DNA of 64,000 bases from positions 48,036,760 through 48,100,759 of the forward strand of contig OZ024873.1 of assembly GCA_964017185.1 (NCBI GenBank). The letters are read 5' to 3'. Shown here piece after piece: positions 33,271-43,591 of the stretch. The stretch comes from Rugalucina vietnamica. Taxonomy: Eukaryota > Mollusca > Bivalvia > Lucinida > Lucinidae. The notes under the pieces are model-generated. The model saw nothing but the letters and a program-made list of their open reading frames with translations, searched no databases and was not told the DNA's origin. Both the position numbers and the translations under genes were made by a program. The stretch's first letter is position 1. Every line of letters begins with the position of its first letter.

Positions 33271-34100
33271 TGTTACGTGCCAGGCGTAACTAGAAGATTA
33301 AGGAAACCAACAAGTTGGTTAGCCAGCAACAAGCTTTGTTTAAAATTTAACAAATCTATTTAGAAGTGATTTAACCAGTAATTACATGTGAAACAATCAA
33401 AAGCATATATACAATCAAACAAAAATGAATGTACAATACCTTTCAAGATGTTAATTCCCTTAAAGAATGTCTGAATGTCCCTCAGAATTTTTTAACACAA
33501 GTCTGTATCAGTTTCTGATCCCAAGAATTAAAGTTTGTTTCAAAATAGCACTATGTCCCAATCCAGAATCGAATATCACAAAGTAATCCAAGAATAAGTT
33601 TAAATTCCAGTAAGATAGATTTTGACTTCTTAATAGTAACAGTACCCAAAGATTGTCCTTATGAAAATTTGTAGCCCTTATATAGCACTGAGGAACATTC
33701 AGGATTCTTCCAGCAAATTCTATGATATCATATACTAAAAATAACAAGTTGTTTACCAAAATTTAATGTTTTGGAATATTCTAGAGAGGCCATTATCCTT
33801 CCAGAAAATTCCACAATATTCTTTTGACATAAAAAAAAAGATTTTTCTAGAAGATTCTACATCTTTGGTTCTTCCAGATTTTTCCGGACTTTTCCGTCAA
33901 AGAACAATTTGAAATTTCTAGAAAATTCTGAAGTAAACAACCTGTTTATGTCCAATATCTGGGACACTAAAAGTAAATAATTGCTAAGGACAACAAGTAA
34001 ACATCATATGTATAACATCATACTTTCCTGGGCATACTCCCTTGGGAAGTTTACCAGTACTGAATGCACATCTTTCAACAAGTAACTGTCATACATAACA
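33271..34100 (-). repeat. 5' LTR of the Gmr1-like element
   Basis: 830 bp, paired with 26387-27216. On the plus strand it reads TGTTACGTGCCAGGCGTAAC at its start and CATACATAACA at its end. Confidence 0.9.
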
Positions 34101-35425
34101 CTATATAGGATGGCATAGTATTGCCTTAACAACCATTTGATACATTATTTAAATTAGGGCTTTGGGTTGCACAGATACAAGCCATTTCTTACGTTAATCC
34201 CTTTATTTTTCCATTTTTTCTGTCCTGTTTTTAAACATTTTATTAATATACATGAAAATACAAATCCAATTATTCTTATATCATATTTCAGAGTAATAGT
34301 ACATTGCCACAGCATTCCTTTGATATCTCTTTCGGCATCCTAGGTTCATTAACAGCCTGGGTAAAGCTGTTTTTGTACGTATACCCCCTATTTTTTCCAC
34401 AATTTTTCTCCCATTATGATTTTTATTAATATTCATGAATATGTGTAAATTCAATGATTTCAATATTAGTTATGAAGGTTAAATTGCTATGTCAATGCAA
34501 TACTATCAGACCAGTCATAGTATTCTAAAGTATGCTTTTGGTGGGACGTGGTGGGTATTTTTGTAAGTTCATCCCATTCTATAGAATCACACTAGGGGTG
34601 GTTTTGGAAAAAAATGTGATGTTAACATCATGCGAATGTGTTCATTGTTGAAGACAACTTTTTGTGGCATTTAATTTGCCATCTGACCAAACTGGCAGCC
34701 ATGAAAATTTGTCCTAAAACGATCATATAACGTACCAAAAACCAAATGGCAATAGTTTTTCCCTGGTTTTCGCCCCTATTTTTGACATTTCATTTAATAT
34801 TCATGAATATGCTAATGAGATGAGTTTTATATTGACCCATGAAATCAATATATTTGTCATATATGGTATTACTTGTGCAATAACAAGTTGTCATATTGAT
34901 AGCTTTGGCCTGAAATTGTTTATTTATGGATTTTAAAACCATTTTCCAGCCATTTTTAATGTTTTCATTAAAATTCATGAATATGCAAATTCGATAATTT
35001 GCATTACTTACCAAAGGATCAAAAGGCTATATCTATGCTTTACAGTGAGTCCAGGTGCAGTGGTCTAGGACTCGTTACAGTGGAAATATGATCACTTTTG
35101 TGGGTACAAGTAGAAAGCCCACACCCCTGCCCCCTCCGCACCCCCACATCAGCCTTTTAACTTTTGAGACTTTTTTATTCATTGAAGACCTTCTAATCAT
35201 TATAAAATGTAATTTTTATTATTTTGTAGCAGTTTAGAATCCTGAACATATACCAATTCGCAATAATTGGTGTTTTTCTTAATTTTGGCGGCCATCTTGG
35301 AAATATGCAAATTAGATGGTGAAGGAGCCATTTCTCAGCTTGCCAACATTGGTTTTTGGATTCAGCATACCCGAATACCCCTAAAAATGATCTCAAACCC
35401 TTTTCGTCACAAAATGCCTGTACCT
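34101..35425. repeat. Palindromic AT-rich repeat, right arm (copy 2)
   Basis: Continuation of 24120-26386 beyond the inserted retroelement. Modules with ATTCATGAATATGCAAAT recur at roughly 34240, 34425, 34790 and 34970, and the outer end (near 35330-35425) is the inverted counterpart of 24120-24230. Confidence 0.7.
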
Positions 35426-35700
35426 TGATAACGAAGCGTCTTTTTCTCATTTTCTGTCCCTTTATGTCTGTAACGTGTAATGATTTTTCTGAACTGAAAA
35501 GAAAAATCGTTCCTTCCTCTAAGTTTTTTAAAGTTGTAAACCAAGTCACCTAAAAATTCTGGTTCCGAAAGGCCCTCACGCAAAAGCGTCTTTAGCCCAA
35601 AATTACATTTGGTAATCAAGTCACAGTGTCTGCGAAAAAAATTAGAAAATGGGTTTCGAAGTTTATGATAACGATAGATAGCATCAGGGAGAGGTGTTCT
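35426..35700 (-). mobile_element. LINE (R1) reverse-transcriptase C-terminal fragment
   Basis: The minus-strand reading contains the blocks VGLKTLL/GLKTLLREGLSEPEF and GDLVYNFKKL..FQFRKIITRY, matching the end of the frame at 46330-46902. Only this part of the coding region is present; it abuts the palindromic repeat. Confidence 0.75.
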
Positions 35701-36250
35701 ACAAAGTCTTTATAACTCCTGACCCTGTGATGACTTTGGCCTATTTTACGGCAAGGTCAACGTAGGTCGCCAATGCATTTGAATAGAGAAAATTGTCAAA
35801 ATGCCATTTGCAGGAAAACACAAACTTGAAGGAAATGGGCAAGTGGACTGAAGATTCAGGGTTCTGAAAAAATTGGACCACATGGACTGGTCTGCCCCCA
35901 CCGCGGGACAATATACATGTTTATTACATAATATTCAAAGATTTTCTTTGAAACCACTTTGAAACCACTTGTTTTCATAATGCTATGTACATTAATACTC
36001 CAAGTCACATCACTCAGATGGCCGCCATGCCCATATATGGGAAAACCTCTTCAAAATCTTTTTCTCTGGAACCTGTTGACCGATTTCGACAAAACTTGGC
36101 ATGTAACATGGAGGAGCAGAGTTCTACAATGTGTACATACAGTATAATCCTGTGATGACCTTGACATATTTACGGCAAGGTCAACTCAGGTCGCATATGC
36201 AGTAAACTGTTTCAATGTCATTGAAGGGAAAAACTTCCAGGAAATGGGCG
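35700..36250 (+). repeat. R2-type repeat fragment
   Basis: Recurring blocks CCTATTTTACGGCAAGGTCAA, AAAATCTTTTTCTCTGGAAC and GACCGATTTCGACAAAACTT, with two unit equivalents, match the internal units of the 57011-59137 copy. The boundaries AGCTCACCTGAG/CTCAGGTGAGC are absent. Confidence 0.6.
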
Positions 36251-36707
36251 AACGGACAGAATATTTACGATTTATTGATTATGCATATAGGACATGCTGC
36301 TGTAAGCTAGTGTGTTAAGCTGCTGTAATTTGACGTTTAGATACTGATTCCTTAATAAAACCAGTAACGCCACAGACTTGCATTACATGGCCCAAAGTGT
36401 TTGTTGCATTTCTTAGGTATATTTGTTTGGCTGTCTGTCTTGTTAACAACGAATACACAAAATTTTATGAACGTATACACACGGGAGATAGTTACAAATG
36501 GAGGTTATATATAATAAGTCTTCCCGTCTCTATCTTTCCACATTGGAATCAAATGGTTGTTCCCTTACTATTTTAATACATTAATGTTTAGATCTAGGAG
36601 TAGTAGCCCGCTCGTGCACAATGACCGTTTAAGGTATAGTGTCACGTCGCACAACTTTAGTACCTGCTGTCGTATTAATTCCTTCCTTTATTCATAATGT
36701 ATTTCAG
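36251..36707. other. End of intron 2 of copy B
   Basis: No gene or recognised repeat. It ends in the exon 3 acceptor ATAATGTATTTCAG. Confidence 0.5.
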
Positions 36708-37499
36708 AGGCAATGTAGGACCTTAGAATGTCCACTTGGAAGTTTAGCTGATGACGGTGTTTGTGAAGCTGTGGTCTCTAGCATTGGTAATGATGGTGGA
36801 CTGAAGATTTTATTTAAAGTCGTTATATATTCAAATTGGACAGCAATTGCTGCGACAAACGATAATTCTCAATTCGGACAAAAAGTCGCAGAAGTGTTAG
36901 AAGATCTTATAGGATTACACAAATGCGGCAACTGCTCAGCAAGTGCATACACAGACTTGTCATCATACTCTGGACAGACCATCGAGGTCGACGTTTATTT
37001 CGAAAAAAGTTTCACACCGTCATGCCAATTAGATTTAATACACAGAAACATCTTAGCGTCCTCAGGAAAACAAATAGAAATACAACTTACTTCATTAATT
37101 CGTCTGGCGGCAACGGCTACGATTGCAGAAAAAGCAGACTATGAGAGGTTCATGTATTACCGCTTTGATCGACTTTTCTCCAGAAGTGACAACTTCTGTA
37201 GTTTTGGCACATCACATTTACAAGTTACGGAGCCTCTTTGCCCGCGAATTCAGATAGCTTTTTCAGAATCTAAGAAACTTAGACATGGGACAAAGAAACA
37301 AAACTTTCTCGCTTTCTTTGAAAATATGAACCAGGAAAATGACACCACGATCGTTCATGTGTGCACCACTGACTACTTCAACGTTATGCGCCAAACCAAT
37401 GGTTCGTCTTCAAGGCATCAGCTTGGATCTTGTATTTTCTTTATGTTTTACCAGATTTTACTCTTGAACGAGATGTTCATTATTTACATGCAAACATGA
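36708..37499 (+). CDS. Copy B exon 3: C-terminal Cys domain and hydrophobic tail
   Basis: Acceptor GTATTTCAG|, phase 0; 263 residues to TGA at 37497-37499. It opens RQCRTLECPLGSLADDGVCE and contains GLHKCGNCSAS, TPSCQLDLI, AEKADYERFMYYR, TEPLCPRIQIAFSES and VHVCTTDYFNVM. It ends with a small-residue patch (NGSSS) and a tail of about 25 hydrophobic residues (FMFYQILLL..). Such an ending is compatible with GPI anchoring or a single membrane span (inference). The frame stays open upstream of the acceptor, but the homologous boundary and the AG fix the exon start. No GPS motif or seven-helix region is seen. Confidence 0.82.
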   Translation, partial: RQCRTLECPLGSLADDGVCEAVVSSIGNDGGLKILFKVVIYSNWTAIAATNDNSQFGQKVAEVLEDLIGLHKCGNCSASAYTDLSSYSGQTIEVDVYFEKSFTPSCQLDLIHRNILASSGKQIEIQLTSLIRLAATATIAEKADYERFMYYRFDRLFSRSDNFCSFGTSHLQVTEPLCPRIQIAFSESKKLRHGTKKQNFLAFFENMNQENDTTIVHVCTTDYFNVMRQTNGSSSRHQLGSCIFFMFYQILLLNEMFIIYMQT

Positions 37500-37760
37500 C
37501 CGTTTATACATTAACATTGGTGTTACAATTTCATAATTAAGACATAAGCATCATCATAAGGCAAAACACGACTGACAGTTCACGTATAATTATCTAATTA
37601 TGCATCATCCCAGCAGATCGGCATCAAGAACACCACGAGAGTCTTTTGCAGTAATTATAGTTATGCGGCATTCACTGTTAAACACTGCGTCAGATCCAAA
37701 TTGCGATAAATAATCTGCGTTAAGCGATATCAAGAATTTTCCGTATGCCTAATAGAAAAA

Positions 37761-37766
37761 AATAAA
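37761..37766 (+). terminator. Candidate poly(A) signal of copy B
   Basis: A cluster of overlapping AATAAA hexamers starts here, about 260 bp after the copy B stop codon. Confidence 0.4.
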
Positions 37767-37779
37767 ATAAATAAAGCAG

Positions 37780-38490
37780 AGCTCTGTTGAAACAATGTCT
37801 TTATTTTATTGCATGATAACAAGGCTAACTCGATAAGTATATTTCTCGGTAAAGAAATGAGCGAGTTACTTACATTTGAAATTTTGGAACGAAGTGACTT
37901 TTGACCGCCATTTTGAATATTTAATTAGAAGCCTAGAAACAGTAATAAATTTTATATTTCTAATATGTTAAAATATGGCCAGAATTCATAGTAAATCAAT
38001 AGTAGAAAACATTCAAACAAGAATAACAGGAAAATATTACCGGTGTTCCATTAATATTGATTATGCATATTTAATTAGGGCTTTATGACGTCATAAAGCC
38101 TCATGAATATCCAAGATGGCCGCCTCCTGAAACAAAAAATAGTGAATATTCAAATCAACACATAACTTTCTTAATCTCTATCCGATTTTGATGAAACTTG
38201 TACCATATTGTTGAGGGAGGCATATAATTTCATTTAAAATGCATTCTATTTCAACCTTGCCTTTCACTTTAACTGTAACTGTGTTATTTTTTCTTTCCCG
38301 CCTGGTATCAATGTTAGGTTACATTAAACTATCGAGGTCTAATATCGAACCTTTCTAGAAAATTTCTCTCCTTAGGGTAAGTTAGTTGTAACGATAATCT
38401 ACTGCTATCTACATTATATACTAGTATATATACAGGCATATATGTGTTTTAAGGTACAGCTCAAGAAGTCAAAAATACATAAAGATCACA
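37780..38490. other. Intergenic B-C, palindrome-bearing
   Basis: No gene. Contains a perfect 22-bp palindrome centred on TGACGTCA at 38079-38100 and, just before it, the ATTAATATTGATTATGCATA words seen in the AT-rich palindromic repeat. Confidence 0.5.
38079..38100. repeat. Perfect 22-bp palindrome with central TGACGTCA
   Basis: The half site GGCTTTATGAC is followed immediately by its complement. The core TGACGTCA is a CRE-type word. It may be a by-product of an AT-rich repeat or a protein site. Confidence 0.7.
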
Positions 38491-38493
38491 GTT

Positions 38494-38625
38494 TAGCTCA
38501 CCTGAGCAGAACGCTCATTTGGTCATCAAATAGTATAAAATATCTGGCGTCTCTGCGTCCGTCTGTCGTCCGTCCACCATTTTCAAAGATCTTCTCCGAA
38601 ACCACTTGAAAATTTGAAGCCAAAT
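38494..38625 (+). repeat. R2 repeat, 5'-end fragment
   Basis: AGCTCACCTGAGCAGAACGC followed by GTCCGTCTGTCGTCCGTCC and TTTCAAAGATCTTCTCCGAA is the start of the R2 family. The rest of the element is missing. Confidence 0.7.
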
Positions 38626-39039
38626 CCTAAAAATCTCACATTGCGTGTCAACGTTATCGTGTGTTTCGAACTATGACATGGATTAAAACGTTTTGGCGTC
38701 TGAAAAGTAATTACAGCTGCTACCATTTATCGTTGGCGTGCATGCGGTATGGTAATTTTGTGGTCATGTCTCGGCGCTGATATTTAACGTCGCTACAACG
38801 CGAGAGCGTCGACGGTGGTTACGCTTGGCTTGTACAGTATTCAGAGGTTATGGGCGGCTATGTGAAAACAATCAAACACTTAAAACGTATGTTGCAACGT
38901 GTCTTGGCCGCCCTGACAGTCTACATTCCAAATGTTCTTTCACGCCCATTTAAAGTTATCACTTTATAATTCAGAAACTTCAGTTGATTTTCGGTTTACT
39001 TACTTAAAGGAGTTTCGAATAAGGCATTTAGATATATCT
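38626..39039. other. Intergenic, no gene seen
   Basis: Somewhat more GC-rich than its surroundings, with no supported frame or repeat match. Confidence 0.4.
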
Positions 39040-39442
39040 AAACATAAAACAATAAGAACCACAACAGAAGTACCGCCTTGGAACAGTCAGTAACATCACT
39101 GTACTGACCCCTAAGTAAACTAGTTTTACAGGGCCTTAACCTCATCCTCAGCTTCTGTAGTGGTTCACAACACTGAGTTAGCTGTTCGATCATCGTGGCG
39201 AATCTCTGATAAGTCAACGAATCATCACGGACTAACAAGCAAATTATGACAAAAGGTAAAAGTAAGCAAAGATCAGAAAATGACACAAGAGGAAAGAAGT
39301 TTCCACTTAAAAAACCGAGGTGGAAAAAAGAAATAGACAACCAGGCACCAATACAAAGATAACATAAGGAGCAAATCGTAAGCCTTGTTAGCAGCTATTT
39401 CCCAAAAGGTGATCATAGGTGGTCACTCAGTTACCCGAACTT
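39040..39442 (-). mobile_element. LINE (R1) 3'-UTR, rearranged fragment
   Basis: A mid-UTR block (39040-39250, with CCTCATCCTCAGCTTCTGTA and GTGGCGAATCTCTG) is followed by the 3'-end block (39253-39442, with GTAAGCAAAGATCAG and AAAAACCGAGGTGG). This is the reverse of the order in intact minus copies, so it is two joined pieces. Confidence 0.7.
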
Positions 39443-40084
39443 AACTAAATATATATGGGCCACAACGTGAGAAAATGTACCTTCGGACAATTTTTTGAGT
39501 GTTAGAGGAACAATGTTACTTTGAATATAATGTTTTCAAACTCTGTTGGTCTGTATTTGACAAGAATATTCAAGTTATTGTGTGAGTTATGACCAATTTA
39601 CTAGACGAACCCTGCAAACGTCACTGTCCTGAAAAATGACGTCAAAGCTGCGTAATGCATTTCTGCATGTAAGTATAGCCTACAATACTCGATGCATTTG
39701 CTTAAAACTGTTTAAGCACTTGTCATTAACTGCTGTTAAGATAGAATTATACTCGAGTATCATCTTCACAGGCAATCTGTCGAAATTATTTTTTCTATGT
39801 TTATGACGATGCTGTTGCTATGGTTACAATTTAACGATAGATATTTTGAAAATTAAGTATATTTAGGCTAAAACAAGGATAGATAACTCCAAATATTGAA
39901 AATAAATATGTTTTAAAACTCATTCATTTGGCAGCGCAGTGATCTAAGATTACAAATGCAGTATTATTTCTTAAACATATATGACATGATTTTTTCCGCT
40001 TTTTTGACGCTTTCTACTAGTAATATCAGATTGTCCGAAGGTACATTTTGTCGCGTTGGGATTCATATATGAAAAAAAGTACAT
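39443..40084. other. Intergenic, no gene seen
   Basis: AT-rich. The words ACAATTTTTTGAGTG near 39488 and CCGAAGGTACATTTTGTCGC near 40036 form a weak inverted pair (AAATGTACCTTCGGACAA / TTGTCCGAAGGTACATTT), suggesting a further foldback element of about 580 bp at 39470-40055. Confidence 0.45.
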
Positions 40085-40592
40085 AAGTTACAAACACAAC
40101 AAAATCAACATCACAACGCAAACAATTAGAACCACAACAGACGTATCGCCTTTGAACGATCATTAATATTAAATTAATTGCTGGGGGGGGGGGGGTGGCT
40201 TACACCAGTTTTATAGGGTCCTTGCTTCACACTCAGCTTCTTCAGTAAGTAGTTGTTCGGTCCTCGTGGAGAATCTCTGTCAATGAATCATCAAGAAAAA
40301 ACAAATAAATTGATGAACGCCTTGATTAATCAAAATCGAGGACTCACAGACAGAATAAGCTGTCTGGCGACTGGAGATCCTTGGATGCCAAACAACATCA
40401 CTGAAAATTCGTAGCAATGTAAAACACACCAGTTGAACCCCAGTGGGCCAAGCAACAGTCAAGAAGCTCCGGTCCCAACCAGCAAAATTGAACAGGTTTA
40501 AGTCGGGACAATCACGGAGTCTGACGCTCGACCCTACCGCGTGCAATTAAAGAAAGAAGCATAGTAATGAACGTGATTTGGTTAATCGTTAT

Positions 40593-40993
40593 GTTACGTC
40601 TACACTGGGCCACGTTCTCACCACGTCCTTTCCACGTTCTAACAATTCAAGAGCGTGACGAGGACGGGGTCAAAATGAAAGAATTTCTGGTTTGTAAGTT
40701 CACGCTACGTCCTTACTACGTCCCCACCACGTCCTTACTACGTCCGCAACACGTCCTTACTACGTCCTTCACGTTTCCTATAGATCCTCACTACGCGCTC
40801 ATCCCGTTTACACTACGTCCTTACAACGTCCTCACGAAGACCAAGCGGTTCACGCAACGCGCGTACTACGTTTTCGGCACCTTCTAACTGTTTATGTATT
40901 ATTATAATAATTATGCTCAGTTGAAGAACGAGTAATGAAAGTCCATCCCCAACGCTGCTGATAATCTGCTGTAATTTCCGAAGTGAAACCTTT

Positions 40994-41056
<63 letters not shown>

Positions 41057-42014
41057 GTCATGATCATATCATTTTTCATAGCTCATAGCTAGGGGCGCAC
41101 CAAGCAAGATCTCATCTTATACTGCGAGTGCACCGAGTAAGTTTTGGTGTTATTGAAGGAGAGCGAATTGCGTACTTCGCGGTTCATTTTTTCTATTTCA
41201 ACTCAACTCATTTTTATTTGCAAATCATATAACAGTTCAAAATGATTGACGCCCAAGCCATTGCTAGAGGGAAACAGTCAATTGAGTCCTCCGTAAAACC
41301 ACCAATCATTAATATTCATTTTTATATTGACCATTCAAATCTGCACATTAGCTAACGGTCAATGACGGTTAGACAACACGTGGGTTAGACAAACAAACCA
41401 ACACGTGCTTTACAGGTGCAAAAACACAATGTTTGTCTAAGAAAATAAGGGTGGGCGTGGCTATACCTTGCTGGCGGAGGAGTCAATTAAAACAAAATTA
41501 ATAATACGGGGAGGACGTGATAAGAACCTGGCGCGAACGTGGTAAGAACCTACAGAGGACGGGCTGGGAACCGCAAGGACGTGATAAGAACGCAGTGAAG
41601 TCTTCTAGGACGTGGTATGGACGTACGAGAAGCGTGGTAGGGTCTTGTCGAGAACCTGATGGACGCAGCGCGGACGTAGTGGAAACATAGTGAGGTCTTG
41701 ATTGTCTGCAACAGGTTCGTATACCAGGTTCATGAAGACCTTACTACGTTTGCACTACTTTCTTACTACGTCCTACAAGTTCCTACTACGTCCTTACAAC
41801 GTCCTTACTACGTTCTTATTGCGTTCTAATTTCACCCCGTCCTTGCCACGTTTCTTTTGAGCATGTTCAAAATTTGACCAAGACCTTCACGTCCATCAAG
41901 ACCTCGGTACGTCCTTACTACGTTCCTACCACGTCCTACAAGACCGTACCACGTCCTTAATTTTTTAGGACGTAGTAAGAACGTGATGAGAACGTAGTCC
42001 AGTGTAGACGTAAC
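40593..42014. mobile_element. 1.42-kb inverted-repeat element with ACGTCC-repeat arms
   Basis: GTTACGTCTACACTGG at the left and CCAGTGTAGACGTAAC at the right are perfect inverted termini. Both arms are built of words such as CTTACTACGTCC, CCACGTCC and, in the right arm, both orientations of them. AT or ATG flanks both sides, a possible 2-3-bp target duplication. A (CAT)n microsatellite (40996-41056) lies inside, and there is no transposase. It interrupts a LINE copy, so it is younger than that copy. Confidence 0.75.
40996..41056. repeat. (CAT)n microsatellite
   Basis: About 20 CAT units. The complementary frame reads as poly-Met and is not a gene. Confidence 0.95.
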
Positions 42015-42826
42015 ATGCCGATTGGTACATCACATTTAAATTATAGGCTATACATTTGTAACGTATGATGATTTTTCTAATCTGAAAAGGAAATGTATCG
42101 TTCCTATAGTTTCTTAAATTTGTAAATCAAGTCACCATATAATTCAGGTTCTGAAAGGCCCTCACGTTAAAGCGTTTTTAACCCAACGATCAATTTAGAA
42201 ATCAATTCATAGAATCTGCGATCAAATTTTGAAAAAACATAGTTTCGAAGTTTATGTTTATACCGATAGACCTGCTGGAGAAGTTTGGCTGTTAAACATT
42301 TATTTCTGAGTTTGAGTCCGTAACATGATTGCAGACTCTAGCGAACCTAATAAGTTGCGAAATGTGTACACCATAAGAAGCACGGCGAGAAACGTCACCT
42401 TCCAAAAACATTAACTCTATCAAAATTTAAGTCATCGCTCTTATCATAAGTTTTAGATGAAACAAATCTATGAAATAGAAAGATGTATAATTGGGCTTCG
42501 GTATCTGTAGTTCAGGTGGATAAATTTGATTGACCATGCCTTCAAAATAAGGGTTGTTGATGGTCAAAAGGTCATCGAAGTTCCTAGAAGTCGAATCAAA
42601 AGCCTCGCTAATAGCTTGATTGTCATGCTTAAGAGAATCCATGAAATCTTTATGTTATAGGATTCCCTTTACTATTTCTTTGTCATCTTATACTCTTATA
42701 CATGTATATGTGCCCGAATAGAAAGCAGCTACGTTTATACAGTTTTTGACATTTGAAGATTTGTTACACCCAAATGGGCGGTTTTCCTTTATTACGCCAG
42801 GATAAACATTTGTCACCAGCAAGACA

Positions 42827-42885
42827 GGCATGGGTGCCAGCCGTGTATCGAACCCGCAACCTCTTGATAGCTAAGCGAATACGCT
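42827..42885 (-). repeat. tRNA-like SINE remnant
   Basis: On minus, TAGTATAATGGATAGCG resembles a pol III A box and GCGGGTTCGATACACGGC a B box, 40-50 bases apart, as in tRNA-derived SINE heads. The sequence does not fold as a complete functional tRNA. Confidence 0.55.
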
Positions 42886-43017
42886 ATCCATTATACTACC
42901 TCCGCTATCCATTATACTACCTCCGCTATCCATTACACTACCTCGGCTGTACATTACTCTACCGTGGCTGTACATTACACTACTGTGGCTGTACATTACA
43001 CTACCTCGGCTGTACAA
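42870..43017 (-). repeat. Tandem 21-22-bp units built from an A-box-like word
   Basis: About seven units: on plus CGCTATCCATTATACTACCTC (three) grading into GGCTGTACATTACACTACCTC (four). On minus each contains TAGTRTAATGKAYAGC, the A-box-like part of the adjoining tRNA-like SINE. The array directly abuts that SINE. Confidence 0.75.
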
Positions 43018-43127
43018 AGCTAGGTAACAGGATCTTGCTTTCTTAATGCCTTGAAGTTTCGAAACTTAATACGTGAAACATTATGTTTTAAGGATACTAT
43101 ATTTTTCCTAATTAGTGGATTCTTGTC

Positions 43128-43352
43128 ATATGAGCCGCCTAATGAGAAAACCAACAATCTGCATATGCGAAAACAAAGGCGCAGATCAGCGTCGCAGTAA
43201 CTGCGAAGCTGATCAGCGCCTTTGTTTTCGCTACACGGATAGTACAATGCCTCTACTTTCTAAATCCAAAATTTCCAGTCTCTAGCCATCTTCTCCGCTT
43301 GTGTCGGACCTGTTCGACAACCACATTGTTGATTTTCCCACGAGGCGGCTCA
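43128..43352 (+). mobile_element. MITE-2 copy, well preserved
   Basis: TATGAGCCGCCTAATGAGAA start and CCACGAGGCGGCTCA end. The internal hairpin is CGCAGATCAGCGTCGCAGTA / TGCGAAGCTGATCAGCGCC. Confidence 0.85.
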
Positions 43353-43591
43353 ATTATCAGTATCAGCTGGTGTAAAATAATTTCCTGATTATATTGGAAC
43401 TCAGTTTATTGTAACAACATGGACTCTATAAGACTAATCATGGAGCAAAGCGCCAAAGACATCCAATCTGAAAAAACTGCGTATACTGACCGAATCAAGA
43501 AAAAATATCGAACATCTTTTAGTGATTACTTGTAAAACCAAGTCTCTAATATTTTATATGGATTTAAAAACCTCAATTTAAATGATTGGGC

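Larger units (their letters stand above)
26387..34100 (-). mobile_element. Gmr1-like Ty3/gypsy LTR retroelement, near complete, young
   Basis: A 7.7-kb minus-strand element with paired 830-bp LTRs (26387-27216 and 33271-34100), each bounded by TGTTA..TAACA. By eye the LTRs differ at about five positions, so the insertion is recent. Parts in element order: primer-binding site, Gag with coiled region and SCAN-type capsid, zinc knuckle, aspartic protease, integrase, reverse transcriptase and RNase H. Integrase ahead of reverse transcriptase is the diagnostic order of the Gmr1 clade. Flanking 4-mers TTAT and CTAT form an imperfect target duplication. It appears broken in about two places, one being the insertion at 31190-32055. 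It lies antisense in intron 2 of copy B. Confidence 0.9.
40085..42648 (-). mobile_element. LINE (R1) copy with RT remnant, split by a 1.4-kb element
   Basis: The 3' UTR and last codons lie at 40085-40592 and the coding part at 42015-42648, both on minus, with a foreign element between. The coding part includes DDLLTINNPYFEGMVNQIYP, then after decay the equivalents of VYISQLIRFARVC and LTAKLLQQV-type blocks seen at 46330-46902. The frame is broken. A G10 run lies at about 40185-40194. Confidence 0.75.

Noticed and set aside
40813-41079. Frame with a long poly-Met run
   Set aside because: It is the complement of the (CAT)n microsatellite at 40996-41056, not a protein.
42870-43017. CRISPR-like array of regularly spaced short repeats
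   Set aside because: The units are contiguous without spacers, match a neighbouring SINE A box, and the context is eukaryotic.
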